Source: Novosphingobium sp. Fuku2-ISO-50 (GTDB taxonomy: Bacteria > Pseudomonadota > Alphaproteobacteria > Sphingomonadales > Sphingomonadaceae). Taken from it: DNA of 64,000 bases. Positions within the stretch are counted from its first letter, which is position 1. Each line of letters starts with the position of its first letter. Both the position numbers and the translations under genes were made by a program. The stretch is from NCBI RefSeq assembly GCF_001519055.1, contig NZ_KQ954285.1, forward strand, positions 310,001 to 374,000, read 5' to 3'. Under the pieces are notes generated by a model. The model saw nothing but the letters and a program-made list of their open reading frames with translations. It made no database searches and had not been told where the DNA came from. Positions 28,379 through 36,610 of the stretch are shown piece after piece.

Positions 28379-28474
28379 GGGCCAAGCGTGCCAAGGCCCA
28401 AGCGTGCCGAGGCCCAAGCATGCCGAGGCCCAAGCATGCCGAGGCCCAAGCATGCCGAGGCCCAAGCATGCCGA
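28379..28474. repeat. Six-copy 16-bp tandem array between tsf and pyrH
   Basis: Six head-to-tail copies of ggcccaagcatgccga. The first two carry g in place of a, and the first has two further changes; the last four are identical. Each unit holds the palindrome GCATGC. It lies in the transcribed gap between tsf and pyrH. It is far too short-spaced for a CRISPR array. Confidence 0.9.
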
Positions 28475-28502
28475 GGGACGCGCGCGCAAACTCCGGATGC
28501 GA

Positions 28503-28555
28503 AAATCCCCGCGCCGTGGCGGGCCCGAATGACGGGCGCACCGACGCGGGGATTT
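28503..28555 (-). terminator. Hairpin downstream of tsf
   Basis: AAATCCCCGCG (28503-28513) pairs with CGCGGGGATTT (28545-28555) across 31 bases of loop. With the next hairpin it forms a double stem-loop between tsf and pyrH. There is no long T run, so it may only partly terminate or may protect the 3' end. Confidence 0.5.
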
Positions 28556-28563
28556 CGATGCCA

Positions 28564-28590
28564 GGGGGCCGCTTGTGCAAAGCGGCCCCT
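28564..28590 (-). terminator. GC-rich hairpin just after tsf
   Basis: GGGGCCGCTT and AAGCGGCCCC form a 10-bp perfect stem with a 5-base loop, starting 8 bases past the tsf stop. No T run follows, so factor-independent termination is doubtful. Confidence 0.5.
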
Positions 28591-28597
28591 GAGAGTG

Positions 28598-29524
28598 TTA
28601 CTTCAGGCCGGCGGCCGCAGCGACTTCGGCGGCAAAGTCGGTTTCTTCCTTCTCGATGCCTTCGCCGAGCTGGAAGCGGACATAGTCGACCAGCGCGATC
28701 TTGGTGCCCGCAGCTTTGCCGGCAGCTTCGATGACCTGAGCGACCGGGGTCTTGTTGTCCATCACGAACAGCTGCGACAACAGCGCGTTTTCCTTGGCAT
28801 ACTTGGCCACCGCGCCATCGACCATCTTGGCCTGGACTTCTGCGGGCTTGCCGCTTTCGGCAGCCTTTTCCGCGGCGATCTTGCGTTCGCGCGCGATCAG
28901 TTCGGCATCGAGCCCTTCGGCCGTCAGCGCCAGCGGGAAAGCGGCAGCGATGTGCATCGCGATCTGCTTGCCCAGCGCTTCGAGCACGTCGGCGCCCGCT
29001 TCGGATTCAAGCGCGACGAGCACGCCGATCTTGCCGAGGCCGGGGGCAGCGGCGTTGTGCACATAAGGCACGACGACGCCCGCCGAGACGGCCACATGCT
29101 TGAGACGGCGCAGTTGCTGGTTTTCGCCGATCGTGGCGACATTGTTGGTCAGCTTTTCAGTGACCGTGCCGCCATCGGGATAGGCCGCGGCCTTGAGCGC
29201 CTCGATGTCGGCAACCGCCGTGTCGAGCGCGACCTGAGTGGTCTTGCGCACGAAATCCTGAAACTGGTCGTTCTTGGCGACGAAATCGGTTTCCGAATTG
29301 ACTTCGACGGCAACGCCCTTGGTGCCGTTGACGGCCACGCCGACGAGGCCTTCGGCGGCGGTGCGGCTCGACTTCTTGGCGGCCGCAGCCAGACCCTTGG
29401 CGCGCAGCGCGTCAACCGCGGCTTCGAATTCGCCGCCGGTTTCGTCGAGCGCCTTCTTGCAATCCATCATGCCGGCGCCGGTGCGCTCGCGCAGGTTCTT
29501 CACGTCAGCGGCGGTATAAGCCAT
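28598..29524 (-). CDS. tsf: Elongation factor Ts
   Basis: 308 residues, starting [20 protein letters not shown] with the conserved '[12 protein letters not shown]' and '[12 protein letters not shown]'. EF-Ts exchanges nucleotide on EF-Tu. It follows rpsB, as almost everywhere in bacteria, with a hairpin in the 127-bp gap. AAGGACG lies before the ATG. Confidence 0.98.
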   Translation of the reverse strand: MAYTAADVKNLRERTGAGMMDCKKALDETGGEFEAAVDALRAKGLAAAAKKSSRTAAEGLVGVAVNGTKGVAVEVNSETDFVAKNDQFQDFVRKTTQVALDTAVADIEALKAAAYPDGGTVTEKLTNNVATIGENQQLRRLKHVAVSAGVVVPYVHNAAAPGLGKIGVLVALESEAGADVLEALGKQIAMHIAAAFPLALTAEGLDAELIARERKIAAEKAAESGKPAEVQAKMVDGAVAKYAKENALLSQLFVMDNKTPVAQVIEAAGKAAGTKIALVDYVRFQLGEGIEKEETDFAAEVAAAAGLK

Positions 29525-29603
29525 TGCGTTCGTCCTTCATCGTTCAAACAAGTGTGGCCGCAGCAACATCTGCCGCGGCCCGTATTCGCAAAGCGGGACA
29601 ATT

Positions 29604-29633
29604 CGGTGACGAACCCGCAAAGGTTCGTCACCG
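29604..29633 (-). terminator. rpsB-tsf intergenic hairpin (probable attenuator)
   Basis: A perfect 12-bp stem (CGGTGACGAACC/GGTTCGTCACCG) with a 6-base loop and no T run lies between rpsB and tsf. Such a position suits partial termination that sets the S2:EF-Ts ratio. The role is inferred. Confidence 0.6.
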
Positions 29634-29651
29634 CAGTCCGATACGGCTTTC

Positions 29652-30407
29652 TCAGGCTTCGATCGCGTCTTCGGCGACCGGCTCGTCAAGCGCACCGAGA
29701 TCCACGCCCGACGCAATCGCGGCATCGCGACCGCCGCGCGTGGCGGCTGCGGCGACGGCTTCGCAATAGAGGCGGATGGCGCGGCTGGCGTCGTCGTTCG
29801 CCGGGATCGGGAACGCAATGCCCTGCGGCGAAACGTTCGAGTCGAGGATCGCCACGACCGGAATACCCAGCACGTTGGCTTCCTTGATCGCCAGCTCTTC
29901 CTTGTTCGCGTCGATCACGAACATGACGTCGGGAATGCCGCCCATGTCGCGAATGCCGCCCAGCGACAGCTCAAGCTTGTCGCGTTCGCGAGTCAGCTGA
30001 AGCACTTCCTTCTTGGTCAGACCGGCGGTGTCGCCCGAAAGCTGTTCTTCGAGCGTCTTGAAACGCTTGATCGAGCCCGAGATCGTCTTCCAGTTGGTGA
30101 GCATGCCGCCCAGCCAGCGGTGGTTGACATAGTGCTGACCCGCAGCGCGCGCGGCCTGGGCGATCGGTTCCTGCGCCTGGCGCTTGGTGCCGACGAACAG
30201 AACCTTGCCACCGGCCTGCACGGTCGCCGAAATGAATTCGAGCGCGCGGGCAAACAGCGGAACGGTCTGCGACAGGTCGAGAATGTGAATGCCGTTGCGG
30301 GCGCCGAAGATATACGGCTTCATCCGCGGGTTCCAGCGATGGGTCTGGTGGCCGAAGTGAGCGCCGGCCTCGATCAGTTGCTGCATCGTGACGACAGGTG
30401 CCGCCAT
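29652..30407 (-). CDS. rpsB: 30S ribosomal protein S2
   Basis: 251 residues from [20 protein letters not shown], the conserved start of S2, with '[19 protein letters not shown]' next. The longer in-frame ORF (to 30506) is the leader. S2 joins late in 30S assembly. It is the first gene of the long minus-strand run. Confidence 0.98.
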   Translation of the reverse strand: MAAPVVTMQQLIEAGAHFGHQTHRWNPRMKPYIFGARNGIHILDLSQTVPLFARALEFISATVQAGGKVLFVGTKRQAQEPIAQAARAAGQHYVNHRWLGGMLTNWKTISGSIKRFKTLEEQLSGDTAGLTKKEVLQLTRERDKLELSLGGIRDMGGIPDVMFVIDANKEELAIKEANVLGIPVVAILDSNVSPQGIAFPIPANDDASRAIRLYCEAVAAAATRGGRDAAIASGVDLGALDEPVAEDAIEA

Positions 30408-30435
30408 AGGAGAATTCCTTTCCGGTTTAGCCTCT

Positions 30436-30489
30436 GGACGGAAGGAACCCGACGCGTCACCGCGTGGGGCACCGGTATGTGGTCCGTCC
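30436..30489 (-). promoter_or_regulatory. Structured 5' leader of rpsB
   Basis: In the rpsB leader GGACGGA (30436-30442) pairs with TCCGTCC (30483-30489), enclosing an inner ACGCG/CGCGT hairpin (30452-30465). A multi-stem leader 30-80 bases before the S2 start could be an S2 autoregulatory site, as S2 is known to repress its own mRNA in E. coli. The specific structure is only inferred. Confidence 0.35.
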
Positions 30490-30507
30490 ATGTGGAATTG
30501 AAACATG

Positions 30508-31069
30508 GGTTTCGCCGCACGGGACTCAGGACACCCGAATCATCATGCGACGGATCGGGCGGTTAGCCGCTGTCGGCCCGCAAATCCAGCGCAAATGCAA
30601 AACAGCCCCGATTCGCGCGCCCGTTCACCCCCTCGCCAAGCCCACCGCAACCCCGCCGGGCGAATCGCACATGCCGCTCCGTTGCAAGGGGATGGGTCCG
30701 TCGTGGGGCAAATACCACCGGACAAAGCCCCGGCTTGCTCGACTTTGGTTCTGAAAAAGCAGGCTTTGTTCCGTGGGTTGCGGCAAACATAAGGGGTATT
30801 GCGGATGGCCGCAGCAAATACGCTTGACGGATCAGAACAAAAGTGGAACAAAGAGCCCATCGCGGCAATGAGCAAAGACGGGCCGCTTCGAAGGTTATCC
30901 ACAGCCATGCCCCAGGGTGTCAAGCCCGGGATGCGTGCTTAGGCATTATCGTCAGGGCCCTGCCCCGGCGTGTGCGGAAATGCGCGTCCCGTTACCGGCC
31001 CCGACCCTGCGGCGCCGAGAAGACTGGCCGGGCCTGCCCGCCAGCCCTGATGTTCAGGAGGTGATTGCC
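30508..31069. other. Long gap between rpsB and the small membrane protein gene
   Basis: About 560 bp with no convincing gene. It holds the rpsB promoter region, a LexA-type box at 30835-30849, a TTATCCACA DnaA-box match at 30895-30903, and the ribosome site of the next gene. A minus-strand ORF (30543-30923, 126 codons) has no recognisable features and is not called. Confidence 0.6.
30835..30849. promoter_or_regulatory. Candidate LexA (SOS) box
   Basis: GAAC-N7-GAAC, the exact alphaproteobacterial LexA consensus (GTTC-N7-GTTC on the other strand), in an AT-richer part of a gene-free gap. A TTGACG (-35-like) is 5 bp before it on the plus strand. About one match is expected by chance in 64 kb at this base composition, so function is unproven. 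Confidence 0.4.
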
Positions 31070-31399
31070 ATGATCGCAGTGCTTGCTTCGCTCGTTTTCG
31101 CCACTGCCGGATGCGCCAGCGCCGCCGTCATCGGCACCAGTATCCGCGATGCGCTGCCCGCGCTGCGCCGGTTGAACGCCGAACGCGCTTCCCTGGCCGA
31201 AGATCGGGCCTATCTGATCACGATCATCGAGACGCCGCGCCACGAAGGCGTCTTGGCCCCGGCGCCAAAGCTCGTTGCCCGCACGGTCGCCGCGCCGGCG
31301 CGGGTTGTCGCCGAACCGGTCGCAGCCGCTGCTCGGGTCCGGCGCGGAGCGCGGGTGCGCCAGCCGTTTATCCCCGCGACGCTCCCCGCAGCCGCTTGA
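31070..31399 (+). CDS. Small uncharacterised membrane-anchored protein
   Basis: 109 residues, not recognised. The N-terminus MIAVLASLVFATAGCASAAV is hydrophobic and could be an anchor or a signal with a lipobox-like AGC. A charged middle (RDALPALRRLNAERASLAED) may be helical, and the C-terminal third is Ala/Arg/Val-rich and basic. The start is firm: AGGAGG lies 7 bases before the ATG. The last 32 bases overlap the end of pssA on the other strand. It is downstream of the LexA-like box at 30835, which raises but does not prove a damage-response role. Confidence 0.65.
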   Translation: MIAVLASLVFATAGCASAAVIGTSIRDALPALRRLNAERASLAEDRAYLITIIETPRHEGVLAPAPKLVARTVAAPARVVAEPVAAAARVRRGARVRQPFIPATLPAAA

Positions 31400-32204
31400 A
31401 CCGGCGATAGCGCACGACGCCGACCGGAATGAACGCGAGATAGGCCGCGCAGACCCCGACCAGCGTCAGCCAGGGCTCGGTCAGCAAGGCCGCAAAGACC
31501 AACCCGATCAGACCGATGACTTCCAGCCGGATCGCGCGGCGCGGGCGCAACCCGGTCCAGCCGAGCGTGGCCGTGTTGGAAATCATCAGAAAGGCAATGA
31601 TCGCGGTCCACACGGCAACGCCGATCGGCGTGCGGAACTCGTCGCGTCCGCTGGCGATCCACAGATAGAGCGGCATCAGCGCGAGCCCTGCCCCGACCGG
31701 CGCAGGAACCCCGGTCAGAAAGCCTGCGCTCTTGTGCGGTTGGTCGGCCATGTCGATCTGCGCGTTGAACCGCGCGAGGCGCAGCGCGCAACACACCGCC
31801 AGCGCCAGCGCGGCAAACCAGCCGAAGCGCGGCATCTGTTGCAGCGACCACAAATAGAGAATCAGCGCCGGCGCGACGCCAAAGGCAATCGCATCGGACA
31901 GACTGTCAAGCTCTGCCCCGAAGCGCGATTGCGCACGCATCGCCCGCGCCACGCGCCCGTCGATACCATCGAGCATCCCGGCCAGAATCACCGCGAGCAC
32001 CGCCGAGCGGAAATCGCCGCCGATGGCAAAACGAATCCCGGTCAGACCACAGCACAAGGCCGCAGACGTGATCGCATTGGGCACGAGCCCGCGCAACGTC
32101 AGTCCGGGTGGCAACGGCCGCCGACCGAAATCGTACCCGCTGTTTTCCGCGCTATCTTCAATCGCGCCATCATCAATCGAATCGGCGTTTGCCTTGCCGC
32201 TCAC
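31368..32204 (-). CDS. pssA: CDP-diacylglycerol-serine O-phosphatidyltransferase
   Basis: 278 residues with several membrane segments. The CDP-alcohol phosphotransferase motif is complete: DGIDGRVAR followed by G and two Asp in '[10 protein letters not shown]'. PssA makes phosphatidylserine, which Psd, the upstream overlapping gene, decarboxylates to phosphatidylethanolamine. The first 28 residues are a hydrophilic extension. Overlaps psd by ATGA. Confidence 0.95.
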   Translation of the reverse strand: MSGKANADSIDDGAIEDSAENSGYDFGRRPLPPGLTLRGLVPNAITSAALCCGLTGIRFAIGGDFRSAVLAVILAGMLDGIDGRVARAMRAQSRFGAELDSLSDAIAFGVAPALILYLWSLQQMPRFGWFAALALAVCCALRLARFNAQIDMADQPHKSAGFLTGVPAPVGAGLALMPLYLWIASGRDEFRTPIGVAVWTAIIAFLMISNTATLGWTGLRPRRAIRLEVIGLIGLVFAALLTEPWLTLVGVCAAYLAFIPVGVVRYRRFKRLRGASRG

Positions 32205-32950
32205 TGGCGGATGCCCTCGATCAACGGCGCCTGGCCCAATTCGGCCAGCACGGTTTCGCCCGCGACGACACGCTGGCCGATCAGCACTTTTGGCTCGGTG
32301 CCTTCGGGCAAATAGACATCGACCCGGCTGCCGAAGCGAATCAGGCCGACGCGTTGACCGACGGCAACGATGTCGCCCCCCTTGACGAACGGCACGATCC
32401 GCCGCGCGATCAGCCCGGCGATCTGGGTAAAGCCGATCCGCAGCCCGTCACCGCGTTCGATGAGGAAATGCTGCCGCTCGTTTTCCTCGCTCGCCTTGTC
32501 GAGATCGGCATTGAGGAACTTGCCGGGGATATAGACCACCCGGCGCACGGTGCCGCCGATCGGCGCGCGATTGATATGCACGTCGAACACCGACATGAAG
32601 ATTGATACCCGTGTCACCGGCTCCGTCCCCATCCCGGTGATCCCGGTGCCGTCGTTGGCCGACAACTCGCGCGGCGGCGGCACTTTCTGAATCAACGTGA
32701 TCAGGCCATCTGCCGGCGCGACAATGAACGCATCATCGCGCGGCGTGACACGTTCCGGATCGCGGAAAAAGGCGAGAATGCCGAATGTCAGCGCGACCAG
32801 CGGCCAGGCGATATAGCTCCAGCCGAAAATGAAAATGACCGCCGCGGCAATCGCGGCAATGGCGCCGAACTTGCGGCCTTCGGGATGAATCGAGGGCCAG
32901 CTCCAACCGGCTGACCCACGACCCCGGTTGTCTAAAATGTCTCCAGGCAT
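32201..32950 (-). CDS. psd: Phosphatidylserine decarboxylase
   Basis: 249 residues, the short (type II-like) form seen in alphaproteobacteria. One or two membrane segments near the N-terminus ([19 protein letters not shown]). The autocleavage site is FGSRVDVY, where Gly-Ser is split and Ser becomes the pyruvoyl group. '[16 protein letters not shown]' is the second signature. psd and pssA together form the phosphatidylethanolamine operon. Confidence 0.96.
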   Translation of the reverse strand: MPGDILDNRGRGSAGWSWPSIHPEGRKFGAIAAIAAAVIFIFGWSYIAWPLVALTFGILAFFRDPERVTPRDDAFIVAPADGLITLIQKVPPPRELSANDGTGITGMGTEPVTRVSIFMSVFDVHINRAPIGGTVRRVVYIPGKFLNADLDKASEENERQHFLIERGDGLRIGFTQIAGLIARRIVPFVKGGDIVAVGQRVGLIRFGSRVDVYLPEGTEPKVLIGQRVVAGETVLAELGQAPLIEGIRQ

Positions 32951-33140
32951 GGCGGGCTTCTAGAGCATCATGCGGATAAGTGGGACCGGTTTTTTCGAAT
33001 GGGTGCAAAAGACGGTCTCGCACCCTCGTTGTACGGCGGGTGTCGGACCTGTCTGCACCCCAACCGCTTGCCGATTGCGGCGGGGTGAGCCGCGTTTCAT
33101 CGACCGGCGCCGCACGGTCGCCCGCGCGGCGCCGGGCCGA

Positions 33141-33581
33141 TCATTTCCCGGGCTTGACCGGACAGGCCTTCGCGCCGTGATGGTGGCGATGACGCGCGCG
33201 CATGTGCGCTTCGTAGGCCTTGCGGCGCTCGAGTCGCCGGATGCGGCTCTCGAGCGCGCTGATGCGACCGTCGGCGCCCTGGCCTGCGGCGAGCGCCTGT
33301 TGCGCGGTACTGCCTGCGCCCTGCGCGGCAGTCGCAGCGCCATCAGCCGTGCCTTGTGCTTGGCGCGCGGCGCCGAATGCCGCATCGGCGCTGCCTTGTG
33401 CATGTTGCGCCGCGTCGCCTGCCGCGTTGGCGCGGGCCATCGCCACATCGGCGCTCGCCTGCGCACGCTTGACCGATCCGGTCGTGGCACATCCGGCCAG
33501 GGCTATCGGCAGCAGCGTCGCCGCCAGCATCACGCGCGGTAATCCGCGCCCGGAAGTCAGTTGCCCAGAAGTCAGTTGCAT
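33141..33581 (-). CDS. Alanine-rich coiled-coil lipoprotein
   Basis: 146 residues from MQLTSGQLTSGRGLPRVMLA. A signal segment ends in the lipobox LAGC, so Cys should be lipidated. After it comes an alanine-rich stretch with roughly heptad spacing (ASADVAMARANAAGDAAQHA, then SADAAFGAARQAQGTADGAA), a basic 'ALESRIRRLERRKAYEAHMR' and a His/Lys-rich end (RHRHHHGAKACPVK). It resembles Lpp-like alanine-zipper lipoproteins in design but is not a clear homologue. A 15-bp near-duplicate encodes the TSGQL repeat at its start. AAAGGACC lies before the ATG. Confidence 0.7.
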   Translation of the reverse strand: MQLTSGQLTSGRGLPRVMLAATLLPIALAGCATTGSVKRAQASADVAMARANAAGDAAQHAQGSADAAFGAARQAQGTADGAATAAQGAGSTAQQALAAGQGADGRISALESRIRRLERRKAYEAHMRARHRHHHGAKACPVKPGK

Positions 33582-33720
33582 GGCTCGGTCCTTTCCTGAT
33601 GCCTGCCGCCCCGGAAACACGGCCTGCGATGCGGCAGTTGTCGGCAGGATGAACGAAGCGAGCCCGCGCCGCCGCCGCCGAGGCGGATACGACGAACCGC
33701 GCGAACCGCGCGATACGCCG

Positions 33721-34623
33721 TCAAGCGCCTGCAGAAGCCGCCTTGTCGCTGGACCACAGATACCAGGCCACCGAACCCAGCACGACCGCACCGCCCGTGA
33801 TGACCATTGCCCCCGGGCGTTCGCCGAATGCCAACCACACCCACAACGGCCCCAACACGACATCGAGCATCGAGATGAAGCCGACTTCGCCCGGCGGCAC
33901 CCGGCGCCCGCCTTCGAGCGCAAGGACATAGGCAAACCCGGTGGTGATCGCGCCATAACATGCGCACGCCACCAACTGCACCGGCGAGGGCAGCGCCATA
34001 CTCGCAAACGGCACCATCAGCGGGACGCAAGTCGCCGCCGCGCAGGCGTTCAGCGCCATGACATCGACCCGGCCATAACGCCGGATCGCCACCAGTTGCA
34101 CGGCAAAGCCCGCCGTCATGACCACCGCAGCGCCAATTCCGGCGAGATCCCCGGCGCCGGTCGACGCTCCGGCCATGGCGATGATCCCGCCCGCGCCCAA
34201 CCCGCCCGCGACCAGAAAGCGGCGACTGATCCGTTCGCGGATCCACACGAACGCGATCGCCGTCGCGACGAACGGCAAGGCGGCATAGACCGTCATGACA
34301 TTGGCCACCGTGGTCAGCCGCAGCGAGAGGACATAGGCGATGCTCGACACCACCGACGTGCCGATGAACAGCAAGCCCGTGCCGCCGCTGCGCCGCACGG
34401 CCCACAGCCGCGCCGGGCCACCGCGCGCCAACGCGAGCCCGCCCAGCGTCAGCGCCGCAAACAGCGACCGCCACATGACCAGAGTCGCCGTATCAAGCGT
34501 CGCCAGCCGGACGAACAACCCGGCCGTGCTCCACAGCACCGCCGAAGCCGCGACCATCACGATCCCGCGTTGGCGCTCGCGCGGGCTGGTTGGGTGTGTC
34601 CCCCCGGGCGATCCGCCGACCAA
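33721..34623 (-). CDS. EamA/DMT-family membrane exporter
   Basis: 300 residues with ten hydrophobic segments in two EamA repeats ('GIVMVAASAVLWSTAGLFVR...' and 'DLAGIGAAVVMTAGFAVQLV...'). Members export small metabolites or amino acids through the inner membrane. A TTG start at 34623 with GGGAGC 5 bases upstream fits best; the ORF can be read further upstream but runs into the operator. It is divergent from a TetR regulator and shares an operator with it, so its expression probably responds to a ligand of that regulator. Confidence 0.85.
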   Translation of the reverse strand: MVGGSPGGTHPTSPRERQRGIVMVAASAVLWSTAGLFVRLATLDTATLVMWRSLFAALTLGGLALARGGPARLWAVRRSGGTGLLFIGTSVVSSIAYVLSLRLTTVANVMTVYAALPFVATAIAFVWIRERISRRFLVAGGLGAGGIIAMAGASTGAGDLAGIGAAVVMTAGFAVQLVAIRRYGRVDVMALNACAAATCVPLMVPFASMALPSPVQLVACACYGAITTGFAYVLALEGGRRVPPGEVGFISMLDVVLGPLWVWLAFGERPGAMVITGGAVVLGSVAWYLWSSDKAASAGA

Positions 34624-34647
34624 TGCTTGCTCCCGTTCCTGAACCGC

Positions 34648-34666
34648 AGTAGACGACCGGTCTACT
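34648..34666. promoter_or_regulatory. Palindromic operator between EamA exporter and TetR gene
   Basis: AGTAGAC and GTCTACT flank GACCG, a perfect 7-bp inverted repeat. It is 25 bp from the exporter start and 30 bp from the regulator start. The GTCTAC half site is like those of NemR-type TetR proteins (recollection). It is the obvious binding site for the TetR protein. Confidence 0.75.
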
Positions 34667-34695
34667 ACGCATTCAACAGGGCCGGGACAAGCACG

Positions 34696-35319
34696 ATGCC
34701 GGGCATAAGCAAAAAGGATGGCGATCCGCACGACACGCGGGCGCGACTGATCGCGCATGGCCTCTCGGCGATGCTGCGCCACGGCTATGACGGGGTGGGG
34801 ATCGGCGGCATTCTATCGTCCGCCGGAGTGCCCAAGGGCTCGTTCTATCATTTCTTCGCCAGCAAGGAGGCCTTTGCGTTGGCCGTGCTCGATGCCTATC
34901 AGGCGCATTATGCCGCGATGCGCCAGGCCATCTTTACCGACCGCACCCGCCCCGCGCTCGACCGACTGGTCGCCTGGCTCGACGCGCTGGAACACATTCA
35001 CCGCGCCGAAACGCCGCTCGGCGGCTGTTTCTACGGCGTGCTGGCGCAGACCGCGACGGTCCGCACCGAAGGCTTGCGCTCCCGGCTCGCCGCCGTCTTC
35101 GCCCTCTGGCAGACCGAACTGGCCCGATTGCTCGAAGACGCGCGCGAAGCCGGCGAAACCGATCCGGCGCTCGACGCGGACGAGACCGCCGCGCTGATCA
35201 TCGACTGTTACGAAGGCATGCTGGTCCGCGCCAAGACCGACCCTGCCGCGCTGAGCGCAGGCTTTGCCCGCCTGCGCCGCCTGGCCCAAACGCCGGGCCT
35301 GATCATGATGGAAGTCTAG
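34696..35319 (+). CDS. TetR/AcrR-family transcriptional regulator
   Basis: 207 residues. The helix-turn-helix is 'GIGGILSSAGVPKGSFYHFF' followed by SKEAF, the NemR-like subgroup wording, and the C-terminal ligand domain holds two cysteines (GGCFYGV, DCYEGM) that could be redox or electrophile sensors, as in NemR. It is divergent from the EamA exporter with a shared palindromic operator and most likely represses it and itself. Its stop abuts tRNA-Tyr on the opposite strand. Confidence 0.9.
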   Translation: MPGISKKDGDPHDTRARLIAHGLSAMLRHGYDGVGIGGILSSAGVPKGSFYHFFASKEAFALAVLDAYQAHYAAMRQAIFTDRTRPALDRLVAWLDALEHIHRAETPLGGCFYGVLAQTATVRTEGLRSRLAAVFALWQTELARLLEDAREAGETDPALDADETAALIIDCYEGMLVRAKTDPAALSAGFARLRRLAQTPGLIMMEV

Positions 35320-35405
35320 TGGTGGACAGGGCTAGATTCGAACTAGCGTACGCTCTCGCGGGCAGATTTACAGTCTGCTGCCATTAACCACTCGGCCACC
35401 TGTCC
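35320..35405 (-). tRNA. tRNA-Tyr (GTA)
   Basis: Class II tRNA with a long variable arm: acceptor GGACAGG/CCTGTCC, anticodon stem and loop GCAGACTGTAAATCTGC with anticodon GTA, T-arm CTAGTTCGAATCTAG, A73 and encoded CCA. Starts immediately next to the tetR stop. Confidence 0.96.
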
Positions 35406-35592
35406 ACACCAGACTTGCCGGTGCCGGGCTTCTTGCGAAACCTGGCTTTTGCTGCCTTCGCCGAAGCGAAAGCGGCGTTACCAGCCGAGCGAGGCGCTCC
35501 TTTGGCGAAGCGGGGCTTGCCTGTCAATGGGGGGGCTGGCACAGGGCGCAGGAATTTTTCATCCTTTAGCTCCTTACGAAAGCAACCCCGCC

Positions 35593-36468
35593 ATGGCCTC
35601 GCCCCGTCGCCCGTCAGACGATCGCTCCCGCAACACCCGCGAAGGGGTCAACGAAAGCGGTCGGACCAAAACCTCGCTGCGCGGTCGCGAAGGCCGCATG
35701 CATGGCGGACGCGGATCGGGCCGCGGCAGCGCCGGAGCCATCCGGCTGTGGGGCCGCCACGCCGTCGAGGCCGCACTGACCAATCCGGAACGCGTCGCCA
35801 AAAAACTGTGGGGCACGCGCGAAGCGATCCAGGAAATGCTCGATCACCACGATGCCGAACTGCCCGCGTCGCTGCCGGTCGAATATGCGCAAGCCGCCGA
35901 TCTGGGGCGACTGGTCGCGCGCGACGCGCCGCATCAGGGGCTGGTGCTCGACTGCGCCCCGCTGCCCGATCTGACGCTCGGCGATGCGCTCGACGAAGCC
36001 GAAGGGCGCACGCTGGTCATTCTCGACCAGGTCACCGACCCGCACAATGTCGGCGCGATCCTGCGCAGTTGCGCCGCGTTCGATGTCGCCGCAGTGATCA
36101 CGCAAGACCGCCATGCCCCGCCCGAATCCGGCACGCTGGCCAAATCAGCCTCGGGCGCGCTGGAAGTCGTGCCATGGGTGCGCGTGGTCAATCTGGCGCG
36201 CGCGCTCGAATCGATTTCCGAAGCGGGCTATTGGCGCATCGCGCTCGATGGCGAGGGCAAGGCAAGCTTTCCCTCTGCCCTGCCCGCAGGCCCCGTCGCG
36301 CTGGTGCTCGGCGCCGAAGGCGAAGGGATCCGCCACAATGTCCTGCAACATTGCGACGCGGTGGCGCGCCTGCCGATTTCGGGCAAGATCGAAAGCCTCA
36401 ATGTCTCGAACGCAGCCGCAATCGCGCTCTATGCTGCGGCAACGCGCGATACCGGCGGCACAGACTGA
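35593..36468 (+). CDS. rlmB: 23S rRNA (guanosine-2'-O-)methyltransferase RlmB
   Basis: 291 residues. The first 45 residues are an Arg/Gly/Ser-rich basic tail; the SpoU substrate-binding domain starts at 'AIRLWGRHAVEAALTNPERV' and the SPOUT domain has 'LDQVTDPHNVGAILRSCAAF', 'LVLGAEGEGIRHNVLQHCD' and 'ESLNVSNAAAIALYAA', the three family motifs. It methylates G2251 of 23S rRNA in E. coli. The ATG at 35593 (MASPRRPSDD) is taken as the start. Convergent with hupB across a bidirectional terminator. Confidence 0.9.
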   Translation: MASPRRPSDDRSRNTREGVNESGRTKTSLRGREGRMHGGRGSGRGSAGAIRLWGRHAVEAALTNPERVAKKLWGTREAIQEMLDHHDAELPASLPVEYAQAADLGRLVARDAPHQGLVLDCAPLPDLTLGDALDEAEGRTLVILDQVTDPHNVGAILRSCAAFDVAAVITQDRHAPPESGTLAKSASGALEVVPWVRVVNLARALESISEAGYWRIALDGEGKASFPSALPAGPVALVLGAEGEGIRHNVLQHCDAVARLPISGKIESLNVSNAAAIALYAAATRDTGGTD

Positions 36469-36520
36469 GGGCTTTTGGGGGACTGAAGGCTTTTGGGACT
36501 GGGCTTTTTGCCGGGCAAAC

Positions 36521-36561
36521 AAAAACCGCGCCGGAAGGGATACCCCCCGGCGCGGTTTTTT
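36521..36561. terminator. Bidirectional terminator between rlmB and hupB
   Basis: A 14-bp perfect stem (AAAAACCGCGCCGG/CCGGCGCGGTTTTT) with a 12-base loop and T runs on both strands lies between two convergent genes. Confidence 0.92.
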
Positions 36562-36610
36562 GTGCGTCAGGCGCCGGGCACAATCGCCCGGCTGACCCGG
36601 CGCGCAAGGC

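Noticed and set aside
28379..28474. CRISPR array
   Set aside because: Units are 16 bp and directly abut, with no unique spacers and no cas genes.
30895..30903. Replication origin
   Set aside because: Only one DnaA box, no AT-rich unwinding region, and no dnaA, dnaN or hemE next to it.
30543..30923. 126-codon minus-strand ORF next to the LexA-like box
   Set aside because: No ribosome site, no recognisable domain, and it spans the gap and the LexA-like site itself; composition is like non-coding DNA.
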